Positions 32,461 through 41,661 of a stretch of DNA of 64,000 nucleotides are shown here, one piece after another. This DNA comes from Nitrospira sp. GTDB lineage: Bacteria > Nitrospirota > Nitrospiria > Nitrospirales > Nitrospiraceae. The stretch spans positions 1 to 64,000 of the forward strand of contig JAEURX010000008.1 of NCBI GenBank assembly GCA_016788885.1. Direction: 5' to 3'. Each line of letters opens with the position of its first letter. The stretch's first letter is position 1. A model generated the notes under the pieces. That model did not search any database, was not told where the DNA came from, and was given only the letters and a program-made list of their open reading frames with translations. Made by a program: the position numbers and the translations under genes.

Positions 32461-34335
32461 CTAGGCCAACTTGAACTGCGCGACCGAGGTATTGAGCCCT
32501 TCGGCCAGTTTAGCCATATCCTCAATCGTCAAGCGCGTAGAGTCCGTTTGCTTCTGCGTCGCCACGGCGCCGCCGGTGAATTCCTTAATGGCGCGACCGA
32601 CCTTTTCCGTCGAATTCGTTTGCTCGGACGCCGCACTGGCGATGTTCTGCGCCAACTCAGAGGACCGTTTCGCGATGTCTGAAATTTCAGCGAACACGTC
32701 ACCGGTGCGAAGAGCGGAGGCCGATCCGGCTTCCACCGCCTGCGTTTCATGCTCCATCGCCACCACCGCATCCTGCGTTTCTGTCTGAATCACCTTCACC
32801 AGGTCGGCGATTTCTCGCGTGGCTTGGGTGGAACTTTCGGCCAATTTTCGAACCTGGTCGGCGACGACCGCGAACCGCGCGCCGGCCTCACCTGCACCTG
32901 CCGCTTCGATGGCGGCGTTCAGCGCGAGCAGGTTGGTTTGATTCGCAATATCTCGAATCGTCGACACAATCTGAGAAATTTCGAGGGAGCGGTCACCAAG
33001 ACCCTTGACCTGTTTGGACATCCTTTGCACCGCCGAGCGAATACTTTGCATATCGCGCACGGTTTCCTGCACCGCGACGTTTCCGCGTTCGGTTGCGGAT
33101 AACACCTGCTTTGCAGACTCGGAAGACGCGCCGGCCGTGCTGGCAACCTGACGCATACCGGCGGCCAACTGTTCGACCGCGCCCAGCGTTCGCACGGACT
33201 CTTCGGCCTGAACCCGGGCGGTTCCGGACATGTGTCCGGCCGAATCCCGCAGCGTCCCGGCCGACTTGTTCACGCGATCAGCCGCTTCACGGACCTGCTT
33301 CAACAACTGTCCGAACCTGGCGATCATGAGGTTGAAGCCGTCGGCCAGGTTTCCGAACATGTCGGCGGTCACCTCGCCTCGACGGGTCAAGTCTCCTTTA
33401 CCAACCTCGGATACGAGCACCAGGAATTGCATCAGGCGCTTCTGCATGAGGTCGCGTTCTTCCTCTGTCGACACCAAGGCGGTAATACGGTCGAGCATGG
33501 AGTTGAACGCGGTAGCCATCTGCCCCAACTCATCGTGCGACTCAATTTTCGCGCGCGCCTGGAGATTTCCCCCGGCAGCCTGGGTCGCCACGTTGGCGAT
33601 GTGTGTGATGTTGCGGGCCAAGAAGGTCGCCAGGAGATATCCGACGAACAACCCGAGGGCCACGGCCACCACACCACCGACGACGAGAATGAAGGTACCG
33701 TTCGTCGCGAGTGCCTGCGCATCCTCGTTCAGGTCCTTGGCAATCGCCTCAATGGTATTTACCTGCTCGTTGTGGCGCTTCACGACGCTTTCGAACGATG
33801 GCGTCAGGTTGACGGTCAGCGCCAGGACACCGAGGGCTCGCATCTGCTCGGCTTGGGAAGCAGAGAGCGTGTTGCGATCGAAGCTGTCCGCCATGGCACT
33901 CAACGCGCCGTCGGCATCTTGAAAGTATTTTTTCAGCGCCGGCTCGAACAGGGTCAGGTCTGCCTGTTCATCCCGCCCCGTGCGCGACACTCGGAGATTG
34001 GTGCTCTTGTAATGGGTGACGGCTTTCTCGATCTCGGCTTTCAATGCCGGGAGCTTGGCCACGTCCTGCGCGAAGTCCGCCTGTTTCGTCGCCGAAGCCA
34101 CGTCCAACAGAATTTGATGATGTTTGGTCAGCGCGGTTCCCATCTGGGCGAAATCGGCCAGAGGCACCGTATAGTCCGCATACACGGTTTGAGAATGCGT
34201 ACTGAGCTGGCGCAGGGTGAACACACCGACACTGGCCATGATCATGATAATGAGACTGACCAGGCCGAAGCCGAGGAACAGCTTCGATCGTGTCTTCATG
34301 TCCTGAAATCGATTCGTGACGCCTTGGCCGATCAT
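32461..34335 (-). CDS. Methyl-accepting chemotaxis protein (4HB-HAMP-MA)
   Basis: 624 residues. Membrane span ~18-40 ([21 protein letters not shown]), a periplasmic four-helix-bundle domain ~41-210 that includes long heptad helices, second span ~215-240 ([19 protein letters not shown]), HAMP ~240-290, and a signalling domain to the end with the hairpin tip around [24 protein letters not shown]-type sequence. It should bind a ligand directly or through a partner and control CheA. The nearest cheR/cheB are absent from the window, so methylation of this receptor must come from elsewhere or not occur. Confidence 0.9.
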   Translation of the reverse strand: MIGQGVTNRFQDMKTRSKLFLGFGLVSLIIMIMASVGVFTLRQLSTHSQTVYADYTVPLADFAQMGTALTKHHQILLDVASATKQADFAQDVAKLPALKAEIEKAVTHYKSTNLRVSRTGRDEQADLTLFEPALKKYFQDADGALSAMADSFDRNTLSASQAEQMRALGVLALTVNLTPSFESVVKRHNEQVNTIEAIAKDLNEDAQALATNGTFILVVGGVVAVALGLFVGYLLATFLARNITHIANVATQAAGGNLQARAKIESHDELGQMATAFNSMLDRITALVSTEEERDLMQKRLMQFLVLVSEVGKGDLTRRGEVTADMFGNLADGFNLMIARFGQLLKQVREAADRVNKSAGTLRDSAGHMSGTARVQAEESVRTLGAVEQLAAGMRQVASTAGASSESAKQVLSATERGNVAVQETVRDMQSIRSAVQRMSKQVKGLGDRSLEISQIVSTIRDIANQTNLLALNAAIEAAGAGEAGARFAVVADQVRKLAESSTQATREIADLVKVIQTETQDAVVAMEHETQAVEAGSASALRTGDVFAEISDIAKRSSELAQNIASAASEQTNSTEKVGRAIKEFTGGAVATQKQTDSTRLTIEDMAKLAEGLNTSVAQFKLA

Positions 34336-34431
34336 GGTGCGCTCCTCCTTGTTACTGCTGTTCCAGCGGTTCGCCGGCCGGTTGATGTGCTCCCTCCCCG
34401 CGCGGCGGTCGAACCTGTATGGCTTCGTCGT

Positions 34432-34977
34432 TTAGATTCCCGGCAATGCCGCACTGCCTCCATCCACCTGCGCAAACACTTGCGGAACCTCCAAGACTCC
34501 CCCGAGACGCTGATCCACACGAAGTACCGCCGACACACAGGGACGCGCACCGGCAGGCCCGGCCTGCATGGCAGGCAAGAATTGCTCTCGCGCGACGGTG
34601 TGAATTTCTGGAACGTGGTCGACGAGGACACCGATCTGCTTCGCGCCATGACGGACCACCACCGCGATCGACAGTGCCGTCTGGGCCGACGGGAGGCCAA
34701 GACTTCCGCGCAAATCCACCAGGGTGATGACGGTGCCCCGCAGGTTGGTCACACCCGTCAGGTAGCTGGGCATACTCGGCACAGCCGTGACGGTCTCCAC
34801 CTCGAAGACTTCACTGACATGACGAAGATCGATCGCGAAGAGTTCGCCGCCCAGCGTCAACAGACACATCCTCAGAGGACCGTCGCTCGACCCGGCGGAC
34901 GATCTCGATGCACCGGTGGATACGGCAACCGGAGATGATGCGGCAGGTTGGGATGGAATGGTCGGAACGTCGCTCAT
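34432..34977 (-). CDS. cheW: CheW coupling protein
   Basis: 181 residues. An N-terminal Ser/Ala/Pro-rich lead of ~30 residues is followed by a classical CheW fold: LRMCLLTLGGELFAIDLRHVSEVFE, AVPSMPSYLTGVTNLRGTVITLVDLR, IAVVVRHGAKQIGVLVDHV. The NLRG motif is the most conserved receptor/CheA contact of the family. It starts 3 bases after the CheY-like gene stops. Confidence 0.87.
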   Translation of the reverse strand: MSDVPTIPSQPAASSPVAVSTGASRSSAGSSDGPLRMCLLTLGGELFAIDLRHVSEVFEVETVTAVPSMPSYLTGVTNLRGTVITLVDLRGSLGLPSAQTALSIAVVVRHGAKQIGVLVDHVPEIHTVAREQFLPAMQAGPAGARPCVSAVLRVDQRLGGVLEVPQVFAQVDGGSAALPGI

Positions 34978-34980
34978 GAG

Positions 34981-35343
34981 TTAGTTCAAAGCCCGTTTCA
35001 CCGCGGCCACCAGATCTTCCGCCTTGAACGGCTTCACCACATACCCGTTGGCGCCCTGCTGTTGCCCCCAAAACTTGTCGCTCTCCTGCCCTTTGGAAGT
35101 GCACAGGACGATCGGAATCCCCTTGAAGCGGTCGTCACTCTTCAAATCACGGCACGCTTGAAATCCATTCCGACCTGGCATAACGACGTCCAACACAATC
35201 AGATCCGGTTTATCCAACGCCAATTTGTCTTCCAGTTTGTCCGCATTGGGATAGGACACCACCGTATGGTTGGCGGACTTGAGATACCCTTCGATCAATT
35301 GCAACTCAGCGTAGGAATCATCGACGACGACGATCTTGCTCAT
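34981..35343 (-). CDS. Single-domain response regulator (CheY/PilG-like)
   Basis: 120 residues from ATG 35343. All receiver residues are present: DD8-9, phospho-acceptor Asp52 in VLDVVMPGRNG, Thr82 in CTSKG, Lys104 in VKPF. It accepts phosphate from the CheA of the cluster and gives the output, perhaps to type IV pili or to surface behaviour; the VLCTSKGQESDKFWGQQQGANGY stretch is of the PilG/PilH type. The longer frame to 35400 has no family match. It lies 63 bases after the Tll0287-like gene. Confidence 0.88.
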   Translation of the reverse strand: MSKIVVVDDSYAELQLIEGYLKSANHTVVSYPNADKLEDKLALDKPDLIVLDVVMPGRNGFQACRDLKSDDRFKGIPIVLCTSKGQESDKFWGQQQGANGYVVKPFKAEDLVAAVKRALN

Positions 35344-35406
35344 GCGTACTCCCCTTCGGACGGCTAAATGTGCGCAGCAATCATTGACCCGACTCAGCAT
35401 CGGGGT

Positions 35407-36141
35407 CTATTTCATGGGAATGACGATACTGATGGCGCCGGCAAGATCCCCTTCATGCCATCCTTCTTTCTTGGCACCAGTGACATCGCGATCCCCTTTG
35501 GGATTGCCATGACAGCTGAGACAGGTGGTCGCGGCATATTCCGGATCCATCATGCGGAGCACCGGACGACCGTCGAGCATGGTGGCCTTGCTGTAGGGCT
35601 GCCCTTTGGGATGGCGCGTATCGGCAAACAGTCTCAACACTTCGGATTCAAATTCATCGGGACGATTGCCTGGAAAACGATAGTCCATACTCGTCAACTT
35701 CACGCGAATTCCGGTCTTGCGATAAAAGCGCTCACCGGATTTCCTCGCGAAAACGGCGGGGATCATGCCCTTAAATCCAACCCCCTGCTTATTGATCACC
35801 GGTTGCGCTTCATCGATCACTTCCTTCTCGGATTCCACCATGGCAAGGAATAAGGGCGCCTGCGGCACCGTCGCGGGGCGACTCAAGTCGATCTTGGTCG
35901 CCTTGCGGAACCGTTCGATCACCTGGTTGGCGACAAAGTCGCCCGTGAATCCTTTGTCGCCCTTGCCTGCGTCATTGATGATCGCCTGATTTTCGGACAG
36001 AACCCCGCGCCCGACCTGCACCAATTTGATGAGGAGTTCAGCTGTTTCCACTTCGGTATTGGCCGATACAGGCACGGCCACCCCGATACTTGTCGCCATC
36101 AATGCAGCCACCAGGATTCTGCTGATGTAATGGTTCGCCAT
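35407..36141 (-). CDS. Periplasmic Tll0287-like c-type haem sensor protein
   Basis: 244 residues from ATG 36141. Signal peptide: SRILVAALMATSIGVAVPVSA, cut near residue 28. The mature protein is a Tll0287-like (DUF3365) domain: ELLIKLVQVGRGVLSENQAIIND, FVANQVIERF, GERFYRKTGIRVKLTS, and the single haem site ATTCLSCHG near 216-221. Such domains carry covalently bound haem and are thought to sense gas or redox. Being first in the chemosensory operon it probably supplies a redox or ligand signal to the MCP, but no membrane span links it directly. Confidence 0.82.
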   Translation of the reverse strand: MANHYISRILVAALMATSIGVAVPVSANTEVETAELLIKLVQVGRGVLSENQAIINDAGKGDKGFTGDFVANQVIERFRKATKIDLSRPATVPQAPLFLAMVESEKEVIDEAQPVINKQGVGFKGMIPAVFARKSGERFYRKTGIRVKLTSMDYRFPGNRPDEFESEVLRLFADTRHPKGQPYSKATMLDGRPVLRMMDPEYAATTCLSCHGNPKGDRDVTGAKKEGWHEGDLAGAISIVIPMK

Positions 36142-36212
36142 GCCCCCTCCTTCTCCCTGCCTCTCGGTCACCCACAAGCCCGCACGCTGCTAAGTCCGCT
36201 GATCTGTTGTCA

Positions 36213-36249
36213 AAGATAGCGCAAAATTATGGGTTGACAATTTTTGCGC
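36213..36249 (-). promoter_or_regulatory. Promoter with overlapping operator for the chemosensory operon
   Basis: Minus strand: -35 TTGTCA (36235-36240), 16-base spacer, -10 TATCTT (36213-36218), start near 36206. A perfect inverted repeat GCGCAAAA / TTTTGCGC (36219-36226 and 36242-36249) covers the -35 and abuts the -10, so a repressor would block polymerase directly. Confidence 0.6.
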
Positions 36250-36532
36250 CCACGGGAAGCTGCGTCAGCCCCTAAGACCCCGGGCTGGCTTGTGCACAAT
36301 TGGTGCCAAGCAAAACACCTACTTAGCGTTCGGGAGGCAGACTGGGGCGAATGTATGAAGTCGGCGATTTTGCGGATGATTCGGTGTGGACGACGACCAA
36401 GACACGATACGGTCCACCGAAGGACCTCGGATTGCGTGTTGTTCAAGATGTCGAGGGAAGCGCCAAAGTTTGGTCGCTTTGAAGGAAGAGCGTCAAAATG
36501 ACCGTCAGGGCGCCCCAGCCCCTGCGTTCACC
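36250..36532. other. Gap between cob operon end and chemosensory promoter
   Basis: About 280 bases with no recognised gene. The minus strand just past the cbiP stop holds an imperfect hairpin (36506-36524, arms CAGGGGC / GCGCCCTG) that could be a weak terminator. A plus-strand frame of 43 residues at 36351-36482 (MYEVGDFADDSVWTT through GLRVVQDVEG to VWSL) vaguely resembles the end of a formylglycine-generating-type domain, but it has no good ribosome site and is not called a gene. Confidence 0.4.
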
Positions 36533-38104
36533 CTAACGACGTGTTCGAGAATGGAGAAGGCCCCAGATTGGACTGAGATCGAGATGTTGCTCGAGATGAT
36601 CGGCCCAGCGATCCAATGCATGCCGTCTGGTGTGATTCACCTGCTGGGAGCGCGCAAGCTCAATTGGCTCAAGTCCCTTTCGACATCGTACCCGATTCAA
36701 CCAGGCTCGTCGGAACTGCGGCTGATCGAACAGGCCGTGAATGTACGTGCCCCAGACCAATCCATCTTCCCGCACCGCTCCATCGGAACAGCGAACATCG
36801 GATGTACCCATAGAAGCGTGATCGTGAGACGACTCCATCCTGCCGTTCAGTTGGAAACAGGGCTGATGGGGACCGGGATCCGTGCGTCCCATGTGGACGA
36901 AGTAGCCACGAACCACCACCGGTCCCGCCTCTTCAAGGTGCAGCGCTGATGCCTCAACCTGTTCCGTGATTTTGTCGGACATCATGACGGTTGTCGTCTG
37001 CAACAACCCCAGACCATCAGCCTCACCGCCGGTCTCTACTGCGTCAGGGTCGGCAATCCAACGCCCTAACATTTGATAGCCTCCGCAGATCCCCACCAAC
37101 TCCCGACCGCTGCGAACATGGTGCTGCACCACAGCTTCGAATCGCTGTTCACGCAGGTAGGCCAAGTCTGCCAACGTGCTCTTTGAACCGGGAATGATCA
37201 CCGCATCCGCTCCGGCTGCCTCTCCAGGCGTCGCGACATACCGCAGCGCCACGTCGGCCTCTTGTGCCAGCATGTTGAAATCCGTGAAATTGCTCATGTG
37301 GGGCAGAAGCAGGACCGCAATATTGACGCGGTCCTCCGCAAACACGACCTGCCGGCGAACCTCGACATCCAAACTGTCTTCCTGGTCCAGTGCAAGTTCG
37401 CGGAGAAACGGCAGTACGCCCAGCACCGGAACCCCCGTCCGCTCGCGAAGAAACCGAACACCGTCCGCAAACAGCGTCCGGTCGCCGCGAAACTTGTTGA
37501 TCACGAGCCCGCACACCCTGGCACGTTCCTCCCGTGTAATGAGATCGAGCGTGCCGATCAGTTGGGCAAACACACCGCCGCGATCGATGTCACCGACTAA
37601 CACCACCCGGGCGTCTGCTAATTCCACGGTCGCCCAGTTGACCAGGTCGCGGTCGCGCAAGTTCACCTCGGCCGCGCTGCCGGCGCCCTCGATGACAATC
37701 ACTTCATACTGTGCGGCGAGCCGTTCGTAGCTCTCCTGCACCGCTTGAAACAACGCCGAATTCCGGCCACGCGAAAAATAGGACTGCGCGTCCAACGTAG
37801 AATAGACACGCCCCTGCACCACCACCTGTGCCCTCGCATCGGATTCCGGCTTGAGCAAGATGGGGTTCATGTCCACGTGGGGAGCAATGCCGCAGGCTTC
37901 AGCCTGCAGGGCTTGCGCACGCCCGATCTCGCCGCCTTCCGGAGTCACGAACGAGTTCAGCGACATATTCTGCGCCTTGAACGGAGCCACGTTCAGACCC
38001 GCCCGATGCAGCGATCGACAGAGGCCCGCCGCGACCAGACTCTTTCCGACGTCGGAACCGGTCCCTAGAACGGCGATGGCTGTGGCGCGAGCGAGGAGAG
38101 ACAT
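36533..38104 (-). CDS. cbiP: Cobyric acid synthase (CobQ/CbiP)
   Basis: 523 residues. N-terminal DTBS-like P-loop ATPase: VLGTGSDVGKS, then FKAQNMSLNSF, EGAGSAAEVNLRD and GDIDRGGVFAQ. C-terminal class I glutamine amidotransferase with the nucleophile in LVGICGGYQMLG and a catalytic His in GTYIHGLFD. It amidates adenosyl-cobyrinic acid a,c-diamide at four side chains. It lies last in the btuB-led operon, 16 bases after cbiZ, so in salvage it acts before CbiB. Confidence 0.92.
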   Translation of the reverse strand: MSLLARATAIAVLGTGSDVGKSLVAAGLCRSLHRAGLNVAPFKAQNMSLNSFVTPEGGEIGRAQALQAEACGIAPHVDMNPILLKPESDARAQVVVQGRVYSTLDAQSYFSRGRNSALFQAVQESYERLAAQYEVIVIEGAGSAAEVNLRDRDLVNWATVELADARVVLVGDIDRGGVFAQLIGTLDLITREERARVCGLVINKFRGDRTLFADGVRFLRERTGVPVLGVLPFLRELALDQEDSLDVEVRRQVVFAEDRVNIAVLLLPHMSNFTDFNMLAQEADVALRYVATPGEAAGADAVIIPGSKSTLADLAYLREQRFEAVVQHHVRSGRELVGICGGYQMLGRWIADPDAVETGGEADGLGLLQTTTVMMSDKITEQVEASALHLEEAGPVVVRGYFVHMGRTDPGPHQPCFQLNGRMESSHDHASMGTSDVRCSDGAVREDGLVWGTYIHGLFDQPQFRRAWLNRVRCRKGLEPIELARSQQVNHTRRHALDRWADHLEQHLDLSPIWGLLHSRTRR

Positions 38105-38120
38105 ACCACTCCACTTGGAT

Positions 38121-38852
38121 TTACCTTCGGTGATTCGCGGCCCATTGCGCGGCGCGCGCGAGCCCGGCCGTCACACACTCTCCCACCACGAGGCCGATCA
38201 TGGAACCGAGGTCCGTATGTGTGCCCGCATAGGGGTGCCATGGCCCATGCCCCCGCAAGGCGCAGGCGGCCACCACCGCATCCGTCCCCGTCCCCGTGGC
38301 GCCGGGCAAACCGGTCCAGCTCGGTACCGCATGATCCCGCAATACGCCGGTCTTACTCTCCGTGGCAACCTGTACTGCACCGACCAAGGCAGGGACCGCG
38401 AGGCAGGCATTGGTGACCACGATCAGATTGATCGTTCCTGTCTTGCCATGGCTCGCATGCCCTTCGTTCTGTCTGGGAATTTCGCCGGCCCGTACGGCAT
38501 TGGTGACCCCGACGGTCGCAAAACATTCCACCCAGAGCCCATCCCGTTCCTCACGACAGGTGACGACCTGCGTCATGGGAACCGCCGTCATCAGACCGAC
38601 GCAATCCGACTCAATCCCGAGCGACTCTGCGAGACGTCTCAGGTAGCGGGAAGGATTGTCCCACGTTCCCACTGCACCATTCGACATTGGATTGGAAGGC
38701 ACCTGGTGATTGAGAATGTACCGGGTGGTTCGAAGCCCCCCTCCTCGTGGAGCAGAGGACAGGACGCGCATGCGAGCCCCCAGATCGACGATCAACGTCT
38801 CGCGAGCCACGCGTGATCGCGTCGAGAAGCGAGTCGAATCAGGCCTGCTCAT
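38121..38852 (-). CDS. cbiZ: Adenosylcobinamide amidohydrolase (CbiZ)
   Basis: 243 residues. IVDLGARMRVLSSAPRGGGL, NHQVPSN, VGLMTAVPMTQ, FATVGVTNAVRAGE, INLIVVTNACL, and the C-terminal GTGTDAVVAA are the signature blocks of CbiZ. It cleaves the aminopropanol or lower-ligand arm of adenosylcobinamide or of pseudocobalamin, giving adenosylcobyric acid that can be rebuilt as cobalamin. Its presence marks corrinoid salvage and remodelling. The start overlaps the stop of the threonine-phosphate decarboxylase by 4 bases (ATGA). Confidence 0.9.
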   Translation of the reverse strand: MSRPDSTRFSTRSRVARETLIVDLGARMRVLSSAPRGGGLRTTRYILNHQVPSNPMSNGAVGTWDNPSRYLRRLAESLGIESDCVGLMTAVPMTQVVTCREERDGLWVECFATVGVTNAVRAGEIPRQNEGHASHGKTGTINLIVVTNACLAVPALVGAVQVATESKTGVLRDHAVPSWTGLPGATGTGTDAVVAACALRGHGPWHPYAGTHTDLGSMIGLVVGECVTAGLARAAQWAANHRR

Positions 38853-39946
38853 CTCGTCACTCGCACGATGGAAGCCAAGGCCTTCAGCAGCCGATCATTC
38901 TCGTCTCTTGTTCGCACCGCCACCCGCAGCGAGCGATCGTTCAAGCCCGGCACCTGTGAACAGTCACGGAGCAGCAGGCCTTGCCGTCGCAGCGCCGACA
39001 CCACCCGCGCGGCCTTGTACCCGACCGGCAGTTCCATCAGGATAAAATTGGCCTTCGTGGGAAACACCTGGACACCTGAGAGCCGTTCGAGTCCCCGCTG
39101 CAACCGTATCCGTTCTCGATCCATGAACTGCAGGCTTCGCCGACGATGCCGGTCGTCCTGCAATGCCGCCACGGCAGCACGCTGCGCCAACATGTTCACC
39201 GACCACGGAGGCTGGTGGGCGCTTAGCCGCTTCGTCACTGCGGGTGGCGCGACCACATACCCCACACGAAGCCCTGGAAGCCCGTAGAACTTTGTAAAAC
39301 TCCGCAGCACGATCGTCTTGGGAGGAAGGACAGTTCCCAGAATCGATACCGATTCGCAATAGTCCGCAAACGTTTCATCAACGACGCACCAGAGTCCGAG
39401 CCGCGCCGTCTCACGAGCGAGCCTCCGCACGGTTCCTGCCTCCCACGCGACGCCGGTCGGGCTATTGGGATTGCACAGCAACACCGCATCGAGCGACCGC
39501 CCAACAGTGCTCGCCCGTCTCATGGTCTCCAACACCAACTCCGGCTGTGGTTGATACAGATCATGCCGCGCCGCCACGATCAGGCTGATCTGTCCACCGG
39601 ATCGTGCCATCGCCGTCGCGTATTCGGAAAACGTCGGACCCACCACCAACAGATGTTGTATCTGCAGTGCTGCCGGAAGGAGATGGATCAATTCCGTCGA
39701 TCCATTCCCGATAAGAAAGGCATCGGGGGAACGACACCAATAGGCGGCCAGTGCCTGCCGCAAGTCCCAGCACAACGGATCCGGATAGTGCCGGAGCAGT
39801 GTCGTCGCACCTTTGAGCACCCGAGACACTGCGGGAGCGGGGCCCAGCGGATTGATGCTGGCACTGAAATCGAGGAGTCGATCGGGCGCTCGCTTCAAGT
39901 CACGAGCCGCGCCGTACACATCTCCGCCGTGCCTCGCGCGCGTCAT
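38849..39946 (-). CDS. cobD: L-threonine-O-3-phosphate decarboxylase (CobC/CobD)
   Basis: 365 residues from ATG 39946, which overlaps the cbiB stop as ATGA. PLP-dependent class I aminotransferase fold: RHGGDVYG start, LLDFSASINPLGP, LRHYPDPLCWDLR, IGNGSTELIHLLP, LLCNPNSPTG, VVDETFADYCES and the PLP-Lys in LRSFTKFYGLPGLRVGY. It decarboxylates threonine phosphate to (R)-1-aminopropanol phosphate for the nucleotide-loop arm. Named cobD in Salmonella and cobC in Pseudomonas; here cobD is given in the Salmonella sense. HisC-like paralogues are possible, but the operon decides. Confidence 0.85.
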   Translation of the reverse strand: MTRARHGGDVYGAARDLKRAPDRLLDFSASINPLGPAPAVSRVLKGATTLLRHYPDPLCWDLRQALAAYWCRSPDAFLIGNGSTELIHLLPAALQIQHLLVVGPTFSEYATAMARSGGQISLIVAARHDLYQPQPELVLETMRRASTVGRSLDAVLLCNPNSPTGVAWEAGTVRRLARETARLGLWCVVDETFADYCESVSILGTVLPPKTIVLRSFTKFYGLPGLRVGYVVAPPAVTKRLSAHQPPWSVNMLAQRAAVAALQDDRHRRRSLQFMDRERIRLQRGLERLSGVQVFPTKANFILMELPVGYKAARVVSALRRQGLLLRDCSQVPGLNDRSLRVAVRTRDENDRLLKALASIVRVTR

Positions 39947-40899
39947 GCGACCCATAAGGACAGCAAGGCGAAGAAGAGGCCCAGCGCATAGGTGACCAGC
40001 ATGATGCGCGAAGCGTGACGGATATGTTCGGGAGCGACCTCGGCCGGACCATCACCGAGCAACTCGCCATCGTGCGGAACGCCGTCGTAATAGTTTCGCC
40101 CTCCGAGCTGTACGCCCAACGCGCCGGCCATGGCGGCCTCCGGCTGTCCGCTGTTCGGACTGGGATGCTTGTCGCCGTCCCGATGCAGGATATACCAACT
40201 GTCGTGAATGCGATGCCACTGGCCGGTAGACAAGCCGGCAGACAGCGCGATGAATCCACCGGACAGTCGGGCCGGCACCCAGTTGACCACATCGTCAAGG
40301 CGAGCGGAGGCCCAGCCGAAATGTGCATATCGTTCGTCGCGATGCCCGATCATGGAGTCGAGCGTATTCACCGCCTTATACGCCAGCGCCAGCGGCGCGC
40401 CACCGAGCGACAGGTAGACCAGCGGGGCAATGATTCCGTCGGAACTGCTTTCGGCAATTGTTTCGACGGTCGCGCGTGCGATCTCTCCTTCCGACAACGT
40501 CTCACTGTCGCGGCCCACAATCATCGACACCGCCTTCCGCGCACCGGCCAAATCACCGGCCGCCAAGGCGCCGGTCACCGCCTGAACATGGTCATAGAGA
40601 TCACGTCCGGCCAGCGTGGTATACGCCAGACCGATGCCGACTGCCTGCCCAAGGATCGGATTCACCGTTGCAGCCTGGGCGATCACCCAAGTCGCGGCGC
40701 CGTAGACTGCCGCAGGAAGGCCGAGCGCCAGACCGGCGCCGGCGATGTGTAGTGCCTGTTCACTGCGGCAGATGTTGCGGATACGACCATCGACCCAACC
40801 AATGACCGCGCCCATCCCTTTCACGGGATGAGGCAACCATCGCGGATCTCCCGCCGCCACATCAAGCAGCACCGCCAACAGCAAGTCGACGCCGGTCAT
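39943..40899 (-). CDS. cbiB: Adenosylcobinamide-phosphate synthase (CbiB)
   Basis: 318 residues with four to five membrane segments. DVAAGDPRWLPHPVKGMG start, then VGRDSETLSEGEIARATVE, IAESSSDGIIAPLVY, AYKAVNTLDSMIGHRDERY and FGWASARLDDVVNWVPARL are the invariant blocks. It joins cobyric acid with aminopropanol (phosphate) at the inner membrane. ATGA overlap with cobS upstream and cobD downstream. Confidence 0.92.
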   Translation of the reverse strand: MTGVDLLLAVLLDVAAGDPRWLPHPVKGMGAVIGWVDGRIRNICRSEQALHIAGAGLALGLPAAVYGAATWVIAQAATVNPILGQAVGIGLAYTTLAGRDLYDHVQAVTGALAAGDLAGARKAVSMIVGRDSETLSEGEIARATVETIAESSSDGIIAPLVYLSLGGAPLALAYKAVNTLDSMIGHRDERYAHFGWASARLDDVVNWVPARLSGGFIALSAGLSTGQWHRIHDSWYILHRDGDKHPSPNSGQPEAAMAGALGVQLGGRNYYDGVPHDGELLGDGPAEVAPEHIRHASRIMLVTYALGLFFALLSLWVA

Positions 40900-41657
40900 C
40901 GAGACAGCACCAGCAGAGGAACCAGCAACAGAAACAAAATCTCGATCAGCTCATTGGTGGCACCGAGCAGATCACCGGTCACGCCGCCGAACCATGCGCG
41001 ACATCCCTGCCGCACCCACAGGATCAAGAGGGCACCCAGTCCCATCGTGGCCAGGGCCGGCCATGCGCCCAAGGCTGCGGTGAGGACCACGGCCACCACC
41101 AGAGTCGAGACCAGCACATGCCGCCACGAGAGATTCGTGAGGAATGCCGCCGCCAACCCTCCGTCGCGCCGCGCGTAGGGAGAGGCGCAGGCGACGCACA
41201 CCATCGCCAAACGACCCACCGCCGGCATACAGAGCAGCACGGGAACACGCCACGCTTGCGGTACCGCCAACAGTCCGGCATAGCGCAACAGGAGGGACAG
41301 AAAGAGGCCTGTCGCGCCGAGCGCCCCGACGCTCGGGTCGCGCATGATGCGCAGCCGGTCCTCTACCGTCCTGCCGCCGGCCAATCCATCGATGGTGTCC
41401 GCCAGTCCGTCTTGATGGAGTCCGCGCGTCAGCAGCACCAACAGTACGATCACCAGTACGCTCGCCACCTCGACTGTCATCCACCCGCGCAACGCCTGGT
41501 CAACAAGCGCGAGAAGCCCGCCGATCATCACCCCGACCGTCGAATACCAGGCCATCGACGCAGCCAATTCATCGGCCGTCGGATCATGATGACGACGGCT
41601 GAGCGGGATCGCCGTCAGGAAATGCCAGGCAAACACAAACGGTCTGGTCACAGCCAT
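40896..41657 (-). CDS. cobS: Adenosylcobinamide-GDP ribazoletransferase (cobalamin synthase)
   Basis: 253 residues from ATG 41657 (MAVTRPFVFAWHFLTAIPLSRR), preferred over the in-frame ATG at 41690, which would overlap cobT by 29 bases and add a non-family lead. LVLLTRGLHQDGLADTIDGL and the GALGATGLFLSLLLRY segment are the CobS signature; about six membrane segments follow. It joins alpha-ribazole to adenosylcobinamide-GDP at the membrane. Confidence 0.9.
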   Translation of the reverse strand: MAVTRPFVFAWHFLTAIPLSRRHHDPTADELAASMAWYSTVGVMIGGLLALVDQALRGWMTVEVASVLVIVLLVLLTRGLHQDGLADTIDGLAGGRTVEDRLRIMRDPSVGALGATGLFLSLLLRYAGLLAVPQAWRVPVLLCMPAVGRLAMVCVACASPYARRDGGLAAAFLTNLSWRHVLVSTLVVAVVLTAALGAWPALATMGLGALLILWVRQGCRAWFGGVTGDLLGATNELIEILFLLLVPLLVLSR

Positions 41658-41661
41658 GGCC

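Noticed and set aside
33232-34938. 568-codon plus-strand frame
   Set aside because: Antisense to the MCP and CheW, low-complexity composition.
36351-36482. 43-residue plus-strand frame as a gene
   Set aside because: Weak resemblance to a sulphatase-modifying domain end, no good ribosome site, no neighbours.
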